Assembly: GCA_965116245.1 (NCBI GenBank)
Contig: OZ220497.1
Span: 496,001 to 560,000, forward strand
Direction of reading: 5' to 3'
Length of the DNA stretch: 64,000 nt
Origin: Poriferisodalis sp965116245
Lineage (GTDB): Bacteria > Actinomycetota > Acidimicrobiia > Acidimicrobiales > Poriferisodalaceae
The translations under genes were made by a program, and so were the position numbers. Below are positions 35,486-43,992 of the stretch, piece by piece. The notes beneath the pieces are model-generated. The model did no database searches, was not told where the DNA came from, and saw nothing but the letters and a program-made list of their open reading frames with translations. The number at the start of each line of letters is the position of its first letter. Position 1 is the first letter of the stretch.

Positions 35486-36598
35486 CTATGCGGCTACGGC
35501 GGCTAGATCCGTGGCTGCTAGGCCTACCGGCGGCGCGTCCCACTCCTTGAGTACAGGGAGCACCTCTGTGGCGAACAAGTCGCGGTTACGTCGCGCCTCT
35601 GTCCAGCTCATACCGGCAAAGCAGAGGTTGGGGAAGAACGCGGCTATGCCGATCTTGTCCTTGATGGTCTGGATCTTCTCTAGCACCTGGTCGGGGGTGC
35701 CAAATGGCATCAGGCGGGCAAAGTCCTCGGCTGCGCCGCGGGCACCATGACGATCGATGTATTTGGAGATGCCCTCGTAGAACTCGTAGCCCGTGACGCC
35801 CTCGTGCGGCCGCTTGGGTCCGAACTCGTAGTGCTTCATGACCGTGCCGTAATAGTTGCAAATGTGCTCCATCGCCTTTTCTTCGGCACGGTCGGCTTTG
35901 GCGTCTACCCAGCAGAATCCGCCCGACAGCGGCGGGGGCGGCGGCGCGGTGTGGTGGTTGGTCCATTCCGCGTGATACGCGGCAAAGTCGGATTCCACAA
36001 CTTCCCACGGCTTTTGGGGGATCACCAGCAAACCTATGCCAAGTTGCGCCATTAGCGGCATGCCCTCAGGTGATACTGCAGCGGCGTAGGTGCGGCCCTT
36101 GAAGGAGCGCTCGGGCTTTGGACGAATCTCGCGTCGGGGCTGCTGCACGAATTGGCCATCGTGCTCCACGTATCCCTGCTCGAGACCTTCTATGAGCATC
36201 TTGGCGTACTCCAAGAAGCGCTCCCGGCTGGAGTTCATGTCCACTCGGAAGCCCTCATACTCAACGCGGGCCAAGCCCCTGCCTATTCCCAGGATGAGCC
36301 GTCCGCCCGAAAGGTTGTCGAGCACGGTCACCTGTTCGGCAACCCGCATTGGATCGTGCCACGGGAGCACTATCACCGAGGTACCTAGTTGCAGGTTGGT
36401 CTTGGCGGCGACCCACGTCAGGAACTGCACCGGGTCGGGACACATCGTGTAGTCGGTGAAGTGGTGCTCCACCGTCCAAATTGAGTCGAAGCCAAGATCT
36501 TCGGCTTCCTCCACCATGCGGATTTCCTGATCCCAGACCTCACGGTCTGAGAGCGCATTCTCCGGGTTCTGGAATACGGCCGAATAACCGACATGCAT
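35486..36598 (-). CDS. luciferase-like (LLM class) flavin-dependent oxidoreductase
   Basis: 370 aa luciferase-family protein: GFDSIWTVEHHFTDYT, LQLGTSVIVLPWHDPMRVAEQ, LDNLSGGRLILGIGRGLARVEYEGF. The WTVEHHF and the long C-terminal region resemble FMN-dependent monooxygenases. GGGGG precedes the ATG at a good distance. The protein contains PPPPPLSGG, a short Pro run in a surface loop. It is convergent with the nitroreductase fusion and divergent from the SCO6745-like gene. Substrate unknown. Confidence 0.85.
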   Translation of the reverse strand: MHVGYSAVFQNPENALSDREVWDQEIRMVEEAEDLGFDSIWTVEHHFTDYTMCPDPVQFLTWVAAKTNLQLGTSVIVLPWHDPMRVAEQVTVLDNLSGGRLILGIGRGLARVEYEGFRVDMNSSRERFLEYAKMLIEGLEQGYVEHDGQFVQQPRREIRPKPERSFKGRTYAAAVSPEGMPLMAQLGIGLLVIPQKPWEVVESDFAAYHAEWTNHHTAPPPPPLSGGFCWVDAKADRAEEKAMEHICNYYGTVMKHYEFGPKRPHEGVTGYEFYEGISKYIDRHGARGAAEDFARLMPFGTPDQVLEKIQTIKDKIGIAAFFPNLCFAGMSWTEARRNRDLFATEVLPVLKEWDAPPVGLAATDLAAVAA

Positions 36599-36759
36599 GA
36601 TGTTCCCCCTAGTTCCGGCCTACCGATGTCAAGACCAGAATCTAATGCTAGGCAGATTCTTGACTCGATGCCGCGTAGGGGCGGATTGCTCGGTTAGCGT
36701 CAGGTTGAGGAGACGTTGAGGCGAACGAGACCAACCAGGCGAACAAGGAGGACTTGCTC

Positions 36760-37500
36760 ATGGACACAACCGCAGTGGCACGCAGCATGCGCGGCTCAGT
36801 CGGCATGTTGGCTATGGACTGGCTCATGGACTCATCCACGCTTGAAAGGGCAGCGCAACGAGGCATGGCCGAGGGTCTGGGGGCCTACGCGACCGGCCGA
36901 CTAGGCGTACTGGGCGAGTGCCCGGTTGACAACGTCGTTGCCGCCGCGTTCTTCTGGAACCCAGAAACTATGCGTGCAGCGGTTGCCTCTGGGCGAGCTG
37001 TAATGGGACCATCCGCGGGTGCGTTGATCTGGGGCGAGATCTGCACAGAGTTTGGTGAGCAGCGGCTCGCTGGCATGGAGGGAGCCGGGCGGTTGGGGGA
37101 ACTGCTTGAACGCGTTGTGGACTCCGCTGCACCGCACGGCGCTCCTACCTTCGTCGGATGGCGGGACTTGCCACGACCCGAAGCTGGCGGTGCGGCACAC
37201 GGCTTCTTCATGGCTCAAATCATGCGGGAGTTACGTTTTGGCCGTCACTGCGTGGCCGTGCAGGCATTGGGTATGGGTCCACTGGAGGCGATCTTGTCGG
37301 GACCCGCCGGAGAGTGGAACGCCGAGTTCTTCGGGTGGCCCAAGCCGTATCCGGATGTCAGCCATTTGAGCGATGCACGCGAGGAGATTGAGTCGCTCAC
37401 CGACAAGGTGCATGCACCCGATTTTGAGTGTCTAACACCCGATGAGCGAGCCGAAGTACGCGAACTGGCGAAGACGGCACGCTTCCATCAGCCCAGCTAG
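36760..37500 (+). CDS. SCO6745-family protein
   Basis: About 246 aa; AAGGAGG sits 8 nt before ATG 36760, preferred over TTG 36754. Recognised by its pattern: an N-terminal helical bundle, GLGAYATGRLGVLGECPVDNVVAAAFFWNPETM, then GWRDLPRPEAGGAAHGFFMAQIMRELRFGRHCVAV and a C-terminal LTPDERAEVRELAKTAR. This actinobacterial family is annotated as helix-turn-helix-like but has no demonstrated role that I know of. It ends 90 nt before the convergent CaiB gene. Confidence 0.7.
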   Translation: MDTTAVARSMRGSVGMLAMDWLMDSSTLERAAQRGMAEGLGAYATGRLGVLGECPVDNVVAAAFFWNPETMRAAVASGRAVMGPSAGALIWGEICTEFGEQRLAGMEGAGRLGELLERVVDSAAPHGAPTFVGWRDLPRPEAGGAAHGFFMAQIMRELRFGRHCVAVQALGMGPLEAILSGPAGEWNAEFFGWPKPYPDVSHLSDAREEIESLTDKVHAPDFECLTPDERAEVRELAKTARFHQPS

Positions 37501-37519
37501 TAGGCGAGTAATGCAAGCG

Positions 37520-37567
37520 GACGCTTAGCGGCCCCGCTTAGCTACGAATCCCGCTTAGCTAAGAATG
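37520..37567. repeat. tandem 14-17-bp repeats between convergent genes
   Basis: CCGCTTAGCTACGAATC (37534-37550) is followed directly by CCGCTTAGCTAAGAATG; a shorter GACGCTTAGCG copy precedes at 37520. Located in the 89-bp gap between two convergent genes; function unknown. Confidence 0.6.
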
Positions 37568-37589
37568 AGGTGCGAATTCGCTACGCAGC

Positions 37590-38918
37590 TCATTCGGGAG
37601 GCAACTCTGCGAGCAAATCCTGGTGTTCGCCCAGGCGCGGGGCACGTGTAGCCCTCCACGGTGTCGCGGAGAACTGATACGGGGCACCTGGGTAAGTCAC
37701 CGCAACGCCATCGTGGTCCAGATCAACGGGAAAGCCCCTAGACAAAAAGTGCTCGTCGGCGAGCATTTCTTCGGGTGAATACACCACGCCGCAGGCGAGT
37801 CCTATGGACTGCAGGCCCACGAAGAGTTCATGAGCACCGAGCCGTTGGGCCAAGAAGTTGATGGTGTCGCGTCCGGCTCCGAACACCTCAGCGCCTAGCG
37901 GATCTGCAGCTAGATCTAAGATGTTGATCTGCTCGTAGGTCTCTCCCAGCTTGAGCAACTCCGTATGGGAGCACTCATCGGCCAGGCCCAGGTCAACCAG
38001 CCAGGCTTGCAACGCAGCGAACTCGGGTCCCCGTCTAGGCGGAACGCCAGTGTTCAGCCAGCGACCGTCGGCACAGAGAACCTGAGTGGGTTCAGACAAG
38101 TCCGGTAATGCATGGCGGCCGGTTTGGCGCTGAACGTCTACATGCTGGTTCAACCAGAAGTAGGTAGCGAACTCACAAGTCAAGTTCGCGGCCGCCAGCA
38201 TGGATACGTCAATGAGCTGGCCGCAGCCCGAATCCTCACGCCACATCAGCGCCGCCATCAATGTCGCAGTGGCGTAGTGGCACGCAGTTTGCAAGCCCTG
38301 ATTCCCGCCACCTCGTACGGGAGGGATGGTGTGATCGTCGTAGCCGCACGACCACACTGGTCCACCCTCGGCAAGCACGGTGAGGTCGGTCGCCGGAGGG
38401 TCTGGCTGCGCGCGTCCGTTGTGCGTAATGGAGACCCAAATGAGCCGTTCGTTGCCAGGCTGTGCGGCGCGCGCTGCTCGAGCAATGTCAGTCGCTGCAT
38501 TCGCTGAGTCGGTTGCTGTGTTTGGGGCGGGGCCAGCCGGTGCGCCTAGCTGTTGCCAGTCGAGACCCAGTGCCGCAAGGCGGCCCGGTGGCTCTGCTTC
38601 TAGAACCACATCTGATGTGCTCACCAGCCGCCGAAAGTCGGCCGCGCCATCGGTCTCGTCGAGGTTGAGCACGACCGAACGCTTCGAGGTGTTGTAGTGC
38701 CACCACCAAAGCGCGCCTTCAGGATCGGGCTTGTCATCGGCGAACGGCTCGTAGGTACGCATCGCGGATCCGCCAGGCGGCTCAATCACGATGACATCTG
38801 CACCCATGTCGGCGAGCAGTTTCCCGGCTAGCGCGCACCGCTCCGAAGTCAGCTCAACGACACGAATCCCGTCAAGCGGTCGGCGATGCTGGCCCAACGC
38901 GGTGTCTCGCATCGTCAT
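37590..38918 (-). CDS. CaiB/BaiF family CoA-transferase
   Basis: 442 aa class III CoA-transferase. LDGIRVVELTSERCALAGKLLADMGADVIVIEPPGGS opens the protein, WWHYNTSKRSVVLNL follows, and D237 in GQLIDVSM is at the catalytic aspartate position. An Ala/Asn/Thr-rich stretch (PAPNTATDSANAATDIARAA) looks inserted in the N-terminal domain. Its ATG overlaps the stop of the previous gene by one base (TGATG), so translation is coupled. With its partner it probably transfers CoA between a dicarboxylic or branched acid and a donor thioester; the substrate cannot be predicted. Confidence 0.88.
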   Translation of the reverse strand: MTMRDTALGQHRRPLDGIRVVELTSERCALAGKLLADMGADVIVIEPPGGSAMRTYEPFADDKPDPEGALWWWHYNTSKRSVVLNLDETDGAADFRRLVSTSDVVLEAEPPGRLAALGLDWQQLGAPAGPAPNTATDSANAATDIARAARAAQPGNERLIWVSITHNGRAQPDPPATDLTVLAEGGPVWSCGYDDHTIPPVRGGGNQGLQTACHYATATLMAALMWREDSGCGQLIDVSMLAAANLTCEFATYFWLNQHVDVQRQTGRHALPDLSEPTQVLCADGRWLNTGVPPRRGPEFAALQAWLVDLGLADECSHTELLKLGETYEQINILDLAADPLGAEVFGAGRDTINFLAQRLGAHELFVGLQSIGLACGVVYSPEEMLADEHFLSRGFPVDLDHDGVAVTYPGAPYQFSATPWRATRAPRLGEHQDLLAELPPE

Positions 38919-40195
38919 CAGATAACTCCCGCCGCTTCCAGATCGGCGATCTCGTCGGCGCTGCGGCCTAGCAATTGGCCCAACACATACTGATTGTCCT
39001 CACCTAGGCATGCCGCTGCGCGGCCGATAGCCCAGTCGGTCTCCGACAAGCGCACGGGTAGCCCCTCTACTCGTGTTTCGCCAACCGCGCTGTGTGTCGC
39101 TGTCACCCACAGGCCTCTTGCGGCAGTGCGCGGATCACCGTCAATGCGCTCACTCGGGCGCAACACCGGCGCGCCAGGCACTCCAGCCTCAACCAGCAGG
39201 CGCCAAACGGCGTGTTTGTCCCGGTGCTCAGTCCAGCCCTTTACCAACAGCTCTAGCTCGTCTTCGTGCGCCAAACGTCCGGCGAGACGATGCCAGCGGG
39301 CTTCGCTTGACCATGGTTGATCAACAGCTCGCGCGAAACGCCGCCAATCCTCGTCGTGTCGAACCGCGATGGCGATCCACTCATCATCGCCTTCGCAGGC
39401 GAAGATTCCGTGCGGCGCCATCGCTGGCGACTGTGAGCGATTGCTGTTCGGCATCCCTGCCCGGCGGGCTGGACGGTCGTTCACTGTGTAGTCCAGAGAC
39501 GCGGTGCCGTGCAGCGTGCCCGCGGCCTCAATACACGCTAAGTCCACCCACTGGCCCTCGCCAGTTCTCTTGCGGTGAAACAACGCCATCAATATCGCGA
39601 TCGCCATGTAGTAGGCGCCCGTGTGGTCCATGAACGAGTAGCCCCAACCCGCAGGCGGCATGTCAGGCAGACCCGACTGATACGTGAGACCGGACACGGC
39701 TTGGGCTATTGGACCCCAAGAACGAAAGTCGGCATAGGGGCCGGTGGCGCCGAAACCGCAGTTCGACACATAGACGATGTCGGGCTTGATCTGCCGGAGC
39801 GCCTCATAACCGAAGCCAAGACGCTCCATTACCCCGGCTGCGAAGTTCTCGGTGACTGCGTCGCTGGCAGCGATCAACTCGCGCAGCAGAGCCTTCGCTC
39901 GGTCGTCGCGAAGGTTGAGCGTGATGCCGAGCTTGCCAGCGTTGTGGCTGTTGAAGGAGCCTCCGGCCTCAACCCCGCGGTGCTCGCCCACAAAGGGCTG
40001 GGTGCCTCGCAGGATGTCCCAACGGCCCTGCCGCACGGGATCTTCAATGCGAATCACCTCCGCACCGAACGCCGCCAAGAGCTTGGTTGCACCGGCGCCT
40101 GCAAGTTGCCCCGTGAAGTCACAGATGCGGATGCCCCCGAGCGCGCCCGGCTCGGCTTTCGGCCAGATCGGGGAGCGGTCCCGCTGGTCGCTCAT
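38918..40195 (-). CDS. CaiB/BaiF family CoA-transferase
   Basis: About 425 aa. ATG 40195 is chosen because it overlaps the stop of the acyltransferase gene (ATGA) and gives a normal N-terminus; the longer open frame lies inside that gene. LGGIRICDFTGQLAGAGATKLLAAFGAEVIRIED, SFNSHNAGKLGITLNL and D218 in GQWVDLAC are class III CoA-transferase features. It is more like the second half of the fused protein at 58072 (RGTQPFVGEHRG, SFMDHTGAYYMAIAIL) than like its downstream neighbour, so the pair may form a heterodimer. Confidence 0.88.
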   Translation of the reverse strand: MSDQRDRSPIWPKAEPGALGGIRICDFTGQLAGAGATKLLAAFGAEVIRIEDPVRQGRWDILRGTQPFVGEHRGVEAGGSFNSHNAGKLGITLNLRDDRAKALLRELIAASDAVTENFAAGVMERLGFGYEALRQIKPDIVYVSNCGFGATGPYADFRSWGPIAQAVSGLTYQSGLPDMPPAGWGYSFMDHTGAYYMAIAILMALFHRKRTGEGQWVDLACIEAAGTLHGTASLDYTVNDRPARRAGMPNSNRSQSPAMAPHGIFACEGDDEWIAIAVRHDEDWRRFARAVDQPWSSEARWHRLAGRLAHEDELELLVKGWTEHRDKHAVWRLLVEAGVPGAPVLRPSERIDGDPRTAARGLWVTATHSAVGETRVEGLPVRLSETDWAIGRAAACLGEDNQYVLGQLLGRSADEIADLEAAGVI

Positions 40196-40953
40196 GGCAC
40201 TAGGTCTCGCATAGGAGTGCGGAACTTGCCAGGCTCGTTTGCCAGTGCTCGAGCCCGTTGCTGGCAATCGTTGAGCGCATCGCGCAAAGACGCTGTCCAT
40301 GTCGTCATGTGCTCTCGCCGGGCGCGGCTGCCCTGGGGACCGGCGGGAGGTGGCAAGGCTGCGCCCACCACAATCGCCACTTGAGAGCGCTTTGGGAATT
40401 TCGCTCCGCTGGGCATGGACTCGCGCGTACCCGCAATGCCTACCGGCAGCACCGGTGCGCCCGACTTGGCCGCCAGCCACGCCGTGCCGTCATATATGGG
40501 GCCGATGTCGTCGCTGGGCTGGCGCGCGCCTTCGGGAAACACCAGGATCGCCTCGCCGTCGCGCAGCAAGCGGAGTGCCGAACGCATGGCGTCAAGGTCG
40601 GCCTCACCTCGCCGCACAGGAAACGCGCCTACAGCACGTATGAACCAGCCAAGCGGTTTGGGATGGAAGAGTTCCTGCTTGCCCAAATAGCGGACACGGT
40701 GATGGGTGAGACTACCGACCAGCGGGCCATCTAGGTGGCTGCGATGGACCGGCGCATAAATCAGCGGGCCAGCTTCTCGTAGCCGTTCCTGGCCGGTGGC
40801 GCGCAGCCGAGACACGCGAAACAACAGGCCGCGCACAAGGCCACGGGCGGCAAGCCAAACTAGCTCTCCGGCGATGCCGTCGGCAGCCAGCACACTTCCC
40901 GGCCCACGCAGCCGCAAGGTCTTCACAGTGTTGTCCCCTCGAAGTGTTCTCAC
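40192..40953 (-). CDS. 1-acyl-sn-glycerol-3-phosphate acyltransferase-like protein
   Basis: 253 aa PlsC-domain protein. The HX4D motif is HRSHLD, the substrate motif is FPEGAR (FPEGTR in most), and LGKQELFHPKPLGWFIRAVGAFPVRRG and LPVGIAGT match motifs II and IV. No strong membrane helix besides a short N-terminal hydrophobic part. It acylates lysophosphatidate or a related acceptor. First gene of a coupled operon with two CoA-transferases. GTG start; a second GTG nine codons later is an alternative. Confidence 0.85.
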   Translation of the reverse strand: MRTLRGDNTVKTLRLRGPGSVLAADGIAGELVWLAARGLVRGLLFRVSRLRATGQERLREAGPLIYAPVHRSHLDGPLVGSLTHHRVRYLGKQELFHPKPLGWFIRAVGAFPVRRGEADLDAMRSALRLLRDGEAILVFPEGARQPSDDIGPIYDGTAWLAAKSGAPVLPVGIAGTRESMPSGAKFPKRSQVAIVVGAALPPPAGPQGSRARREHMTTWTASLRDALNDCQQRARALANEPGKFRTPMRDLVP

Positions 40954-41015
40954 TGTGTTCGCACAACGGTTCTCATGGCGCTCTCGGTGTTCGTCGTCAC
41001 GACCGAACCTATGGA

Positions 41016-41693
41016 CTAGCTCAGGTGCTTCGCAAAATGGTCAAGCGTGCGTTGTTTTGCCAGCGCCGCAGCGTCGGGCTGGTAGCTGGAACGTGCGTCG
41101 CAGTTGAATCCGTGGTCTGCGCCTTCGTATATATGCACGGTGATGTGATCCCAACGGTCAGCGATGGCCTGCACGTTCTCAAGCGGTATGCCCTTGTCTT
41201 CGCTGCCGAAGTGCAAAAGCAACGGTGCCTCGGGCCGCTCATCTAGGTGCGGCATGATCTGTCCGCCGTAGTAGCCCGATGCGGCAGCAATCTTGTCAGC
41301 CAAACGCGCGGCGGCCACGTAGCACATTGAACCGCCCCAGCAGTAGCCGACGATGCCAACCTTGCCAGCCTCCGCGGCGCAGTTAGCTGCCGCTGAGATG
41401 TCATGCATGACCTGATCCGCGCTGAGGTCCTCAAAGGCTATTTCGCGACCCACATTCATACCTTCAGCGTTGTAGTCAAGCTCGACACCGGTACGCACAC
41501 GGTCAAACAGCGCTGGCGCGACCGTTAGGTACCCATCGGCTGCGTAGCCGTCAGCGACGCTGCGTATGTGATCGTTAACGCCAAAGATCTCCTGCACGAC
41601 TACGACGCCGCCCTTAGGCGGCCCCTGCGGCTCCGCCCGGTAGGCACTAAAGGCGGTGCCGTCTGCAGCGGTCAAGGAAAGAGTCTGTCCCAT
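41016..41693 (-). CDS. dienelactone hydrolase family protein
   Basis: 225 aa alpha/beta hydrolase. The catalytic triad is complete: C118 in GYCWGG, D166 in GSEDKGIP and H194 in GADHGF; E35 in QEIFGVN matches the conserved Glu that holds the thiol in dienelactone hydrolase. In aromatic degradation such enzymes open dienelactone, but no chlorocatechol genes are present, so the substrate may be another ester or lactone. Upstream of the operon starting at 40953 on the same strand, with a gap of 62 nt. Confidence 0.88.
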   Translation of the reverse strand: MGQTLSLTAADGTAFSAYRAEPQGPPKGGVVVVQEIFGVNDHIRSVADGYAADGYLTVAPALFDRVRTGVELDYNAEGMNVGREIAFEDLSADQVMHDISAAANCAAEAGKVGIVGYCWGGSMCYVAAARLADKIAAASGYYGGQIMPHLDERPEAPLLLHFGSEDKGIPLENVQAIADRWDHITVHIYEGADHGFNCDARSSYQPDAAALAKQRTLDHFAKHLS

Positions 41694-41782
41694 GGGGCCA
41701 ATGTCTAGCTGACTCGCCTGTGTAGATGAGTCTTGGGGGGCGTGCGGCCAGCAAGTGCGCCTGCCAGCAGATTGCTCGGAAT

Positions 41783-42946
41783 CTACGCGAGGCCCATGAA
41801 GCGGCGGGCGTTGGTGTAGACGACCTCTTCTCGTAGGGCGCTCACATCAGCATCGAATCCGGCGAACGTGTCGTTCAGCTCTGCTAAAGCGCCCGGAAAG
41901 GTGCAGTCGTAGTGCGGATAGTCCGAGCCCCAAACCACAGTGTGCGCCAGGCCCATGGCGGCCACCTGCTCAAAGGCCTCCCCCTCGCCTGCCTCCATGG
42001 TCACAAAGCACTGTTCGGAGAAGATCTCGGTGGGGTCTCGCTGTAGCCGCGGCACCAAGTGGCCCATGGCCTCCTTGTGCTCGTCGAGTCGATCCAGCCA
42101 GTACGGCAACCAACCCAGGCCCGATTCGAAGAATCCCACACGCAACATTGGATGATCGTCAAGCACACCGGAGGCCACCATCTCCATCACCGATGCCATC
42201 TGCTCGAAGGGGTGGCACACCATGTGGACATAAAACTGATTCTCATAGCGCGTCTTCGCGAAACTGGGCATGCCCGAGCCGAAGCTGCCGTGGATGCCCA
42301 CGGTTAGGTCGTGATGCTCCGCTGCTGACCAGATCCGATCCATCTCCGCCGAGAACAGTTCAAGCCCGCCGTAGCGTTCCGGGCGAAAGGTGATACCGGT
42401 CAGTCCCGCTTCGGCGACCTCTGCGATCACCTTGACCGCTCCGTCAACCGATTGCAGAGGGCACACACCCATCCCGAACAGCCGGTTCGGGTCATGCGAG
42501 CAGAAGTCTGTCATCCAGCGGTTGTAGGCCCGGGCATTCTCTACGGCGATTTGGGGATCGTTGATGTCACCAGAAATCAGCATCAGCGACGGGAACATAA
42601 GCGCTGCGTCCAGGCCCTCAGCGTCCATTACCTCCAGGCGCGCGGCTGGGTCGTAGCTGCCGGGCACGATGTCATCCCAAGTAACGTTTGTGCCGTAGGC
42701 GTGAGGAATGCACGATGGCGCGATGCCATTGCGCAGCTTCTTGCCCTCAGCAAACGCCGCGTCACTGCCGTCGCTCATGATCCGGCATTGCATGATTAGT
42801 TCCCGATATTTGGGATCGGCGTATTCCTGCCAGACCGACGGCGGTTCAGCGATGTGCGCATCGGCGTCGTAGACCGGCACCTTGCCGTTAGTAGCCAGCG
42901 GCCCCGCGCCCTTGTGTGGCTGTGTTCTTGTCTGTGCCTTAGCCAT
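41783..42946 (-). CDS. amidohydrolase family protein (ACMSD-like)
   Basis: 387 aa metal-dependent TIM-barrel hydrolase. YDADAHIAEP gives the D-x-H metal site (D29, H31), with further ligands in VGIHGSFGSG, and GSDYPHYD near residue 341. GFFESGLGWLPYWLDRLDEH is characteristic of the amidohydrolase_2 group to which ACMS decarboxylase belongs. Probable decarboxylase or hydrolase of an aromatic or cyclic acid. It is followed at 81 nt upstream by an esterase gene in the same direction. Confidence 0.85.
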   Translation of the reverse strand: MAKAQTRTQPHKGAGPLATNGKVPVYDADAHIAEPPSVWQEYADPKYRELIMQCRIMSDGSDAAFAEGKKLRNGIAPSCIPHAYGTNVTWDDIVPGSYDPAARLEVMDAEGLDAALMFPSLMLISGDINDPQIAVENARAYNRWMTDFCSHDPNRLFGMGVCPLQSVDGAVKVIAEVAEAGLTGITFRPERYGGLELFSAEMDRIWSAAEHHDLTVGIHGSFGSGMPSFAKTRYENQFYVHMVCHPFEQMASVMEMVASGVLDDHPMLRVGFFESGLGWLPYWLDRLDEHKEAMGHLVPRLQRDPTEIFSEQCFVTMEAGEGEAFEQVAAMGLAHTVVWGSDYPHYDCTFPGALAELNDTFAGFDADVSALREEVVYTNARRFMGLA

Positions 42947-43027
42947 ACGACAGTCTCCCCCAATTCTGCCCCTTTGTGCCGACGTTGTCGCGAACAGCTA
43001 CAAATCGCCGCTACGACATTCAGCGGT

Positions 43028-43810
43028 TCAGTCTGCGAACAGCGCCCGCAGCCCTCCGCTGACGGCCGGGCCAACCACTGTGTTGTGGTTCTCGCCATCG
43101 AAAACGCGCCATGTCAGATCGATGTTGCGGTATTTGCGGGCACTGAACTGATCGTGAAACTTGGCTTGCGGCGAATACTCGCCGGTTTCATGTTCCCCCA
43201 TTGACATGAAGACCTTTACATCCGGGTCCCCGCCAGCGGCAGCGTGTTCGGCTTCGAGTCGGAACATGATGTCGTAGTCCCACCAAACCGAGGGACTTGC
43301 CAGCAGGTAGCGAGCGAACATGTCGGGCGCATTGAACAGCACATGCAAACCGAACAACGCCGTGAAGGAATGGCCAACGTAGGTGGCCTCGCCAACGTTG
43401 TAGCGCTCTTGCAACAGCGGCAGGACATCGGCTGCGAGCCATCGGCGGAACGGTTCGGCCTTACCTGTTTCGCCAGCCGGCACTCGGACACCGGTCATGG
43501 GTGGTGCCTCCGCAGACGTCACCGTGAAATCAACCGCGCGCAGATCAATCATCTCGCGCATGTCGGTCGTGTCATGTGCGATGCCCGCCACCACACAACG
43601 CGGTGTCTCACGCGACATTGACAGGATTCGGGTGGTATCCACCGCTGTGCCGAACGTCCACGGCGCATCACAGCACACCACCAGCGGGTACGGCTTGGTC
43701 GCATCAGCCCGATAACCCATCGGCAGTGCGACCCAAAGTTGGTAGCTGCGGTCAACATCGCGACGGTAGAGAATCTGCCTATCCACTGGCCACGCACCCA
43801 AGTCAGCCAC
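43028..43810 (-). CDS. esterase of the IroE/Fes-like (esterase D) alpha/beta hydrolase family
   Basis: 260 aa. LYRRDVDRSYQLWVALPMGY at the start, YPLVVCCDAPWTFG, the nucleophile elbow GHSFTALFGLHVLF and LASPSVWWDYD are family features; a C-terminal ENHNTVV supplies the His. Such enzymes hydrolyse siderophore esters or S-formylglutathione-like substrates. It lacks a signal peptide. First gene of a minus-strand series 43810-37590 that may be partly cotranscribed. Confidence 0.8.
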   Translation of the reverse strand: MADLGAWPVDRQILYRRDVDRSYQLWVALPMGYRADATKPYPLVVCCDAPWTFGTAVDTTRILSMSRETPRCVVAGIAHDTTDMREMIDLRAVDFTVTSAEAPPMTGVRVPAGETGKAEPFRRWLAADVLPLLQERYNVGEATYVGHSFTALFGLHVLFNAPDMFARYLLASPSVWWDYDIMFRLEAEHAAAGGDPDVKVFMSMGEHETGEYSPQAKFHDQFSARKYRNIDLTWRVFDGENHNTVVGPAVSGGLRALFAD

Positions 43811-43992
43811 GCCAAGAGGCTATTGACCGCTGTTGACCACAGCTAGGTCGCCCAGACAAGCAGTAGCCCAGAAAGGCAGGAGCGGACGGGTAGGCATTCG
43901 TCGGGCGGGTCAAGCAGAATTCGCCAGTCTGCGTCTGCGCGGCTTGACTTAGCCGGGCGCTAATGGGCGCATGGCCACCTCGCGGGAGTCAC

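Noticed and set aside
40196..40480. 95-residue N-terminal extension of the CoA-transferase at 38918
   Set aside because: It lies wholly inside the acyltransferase gene in another frame; the ATGA overlap gives the natural start.
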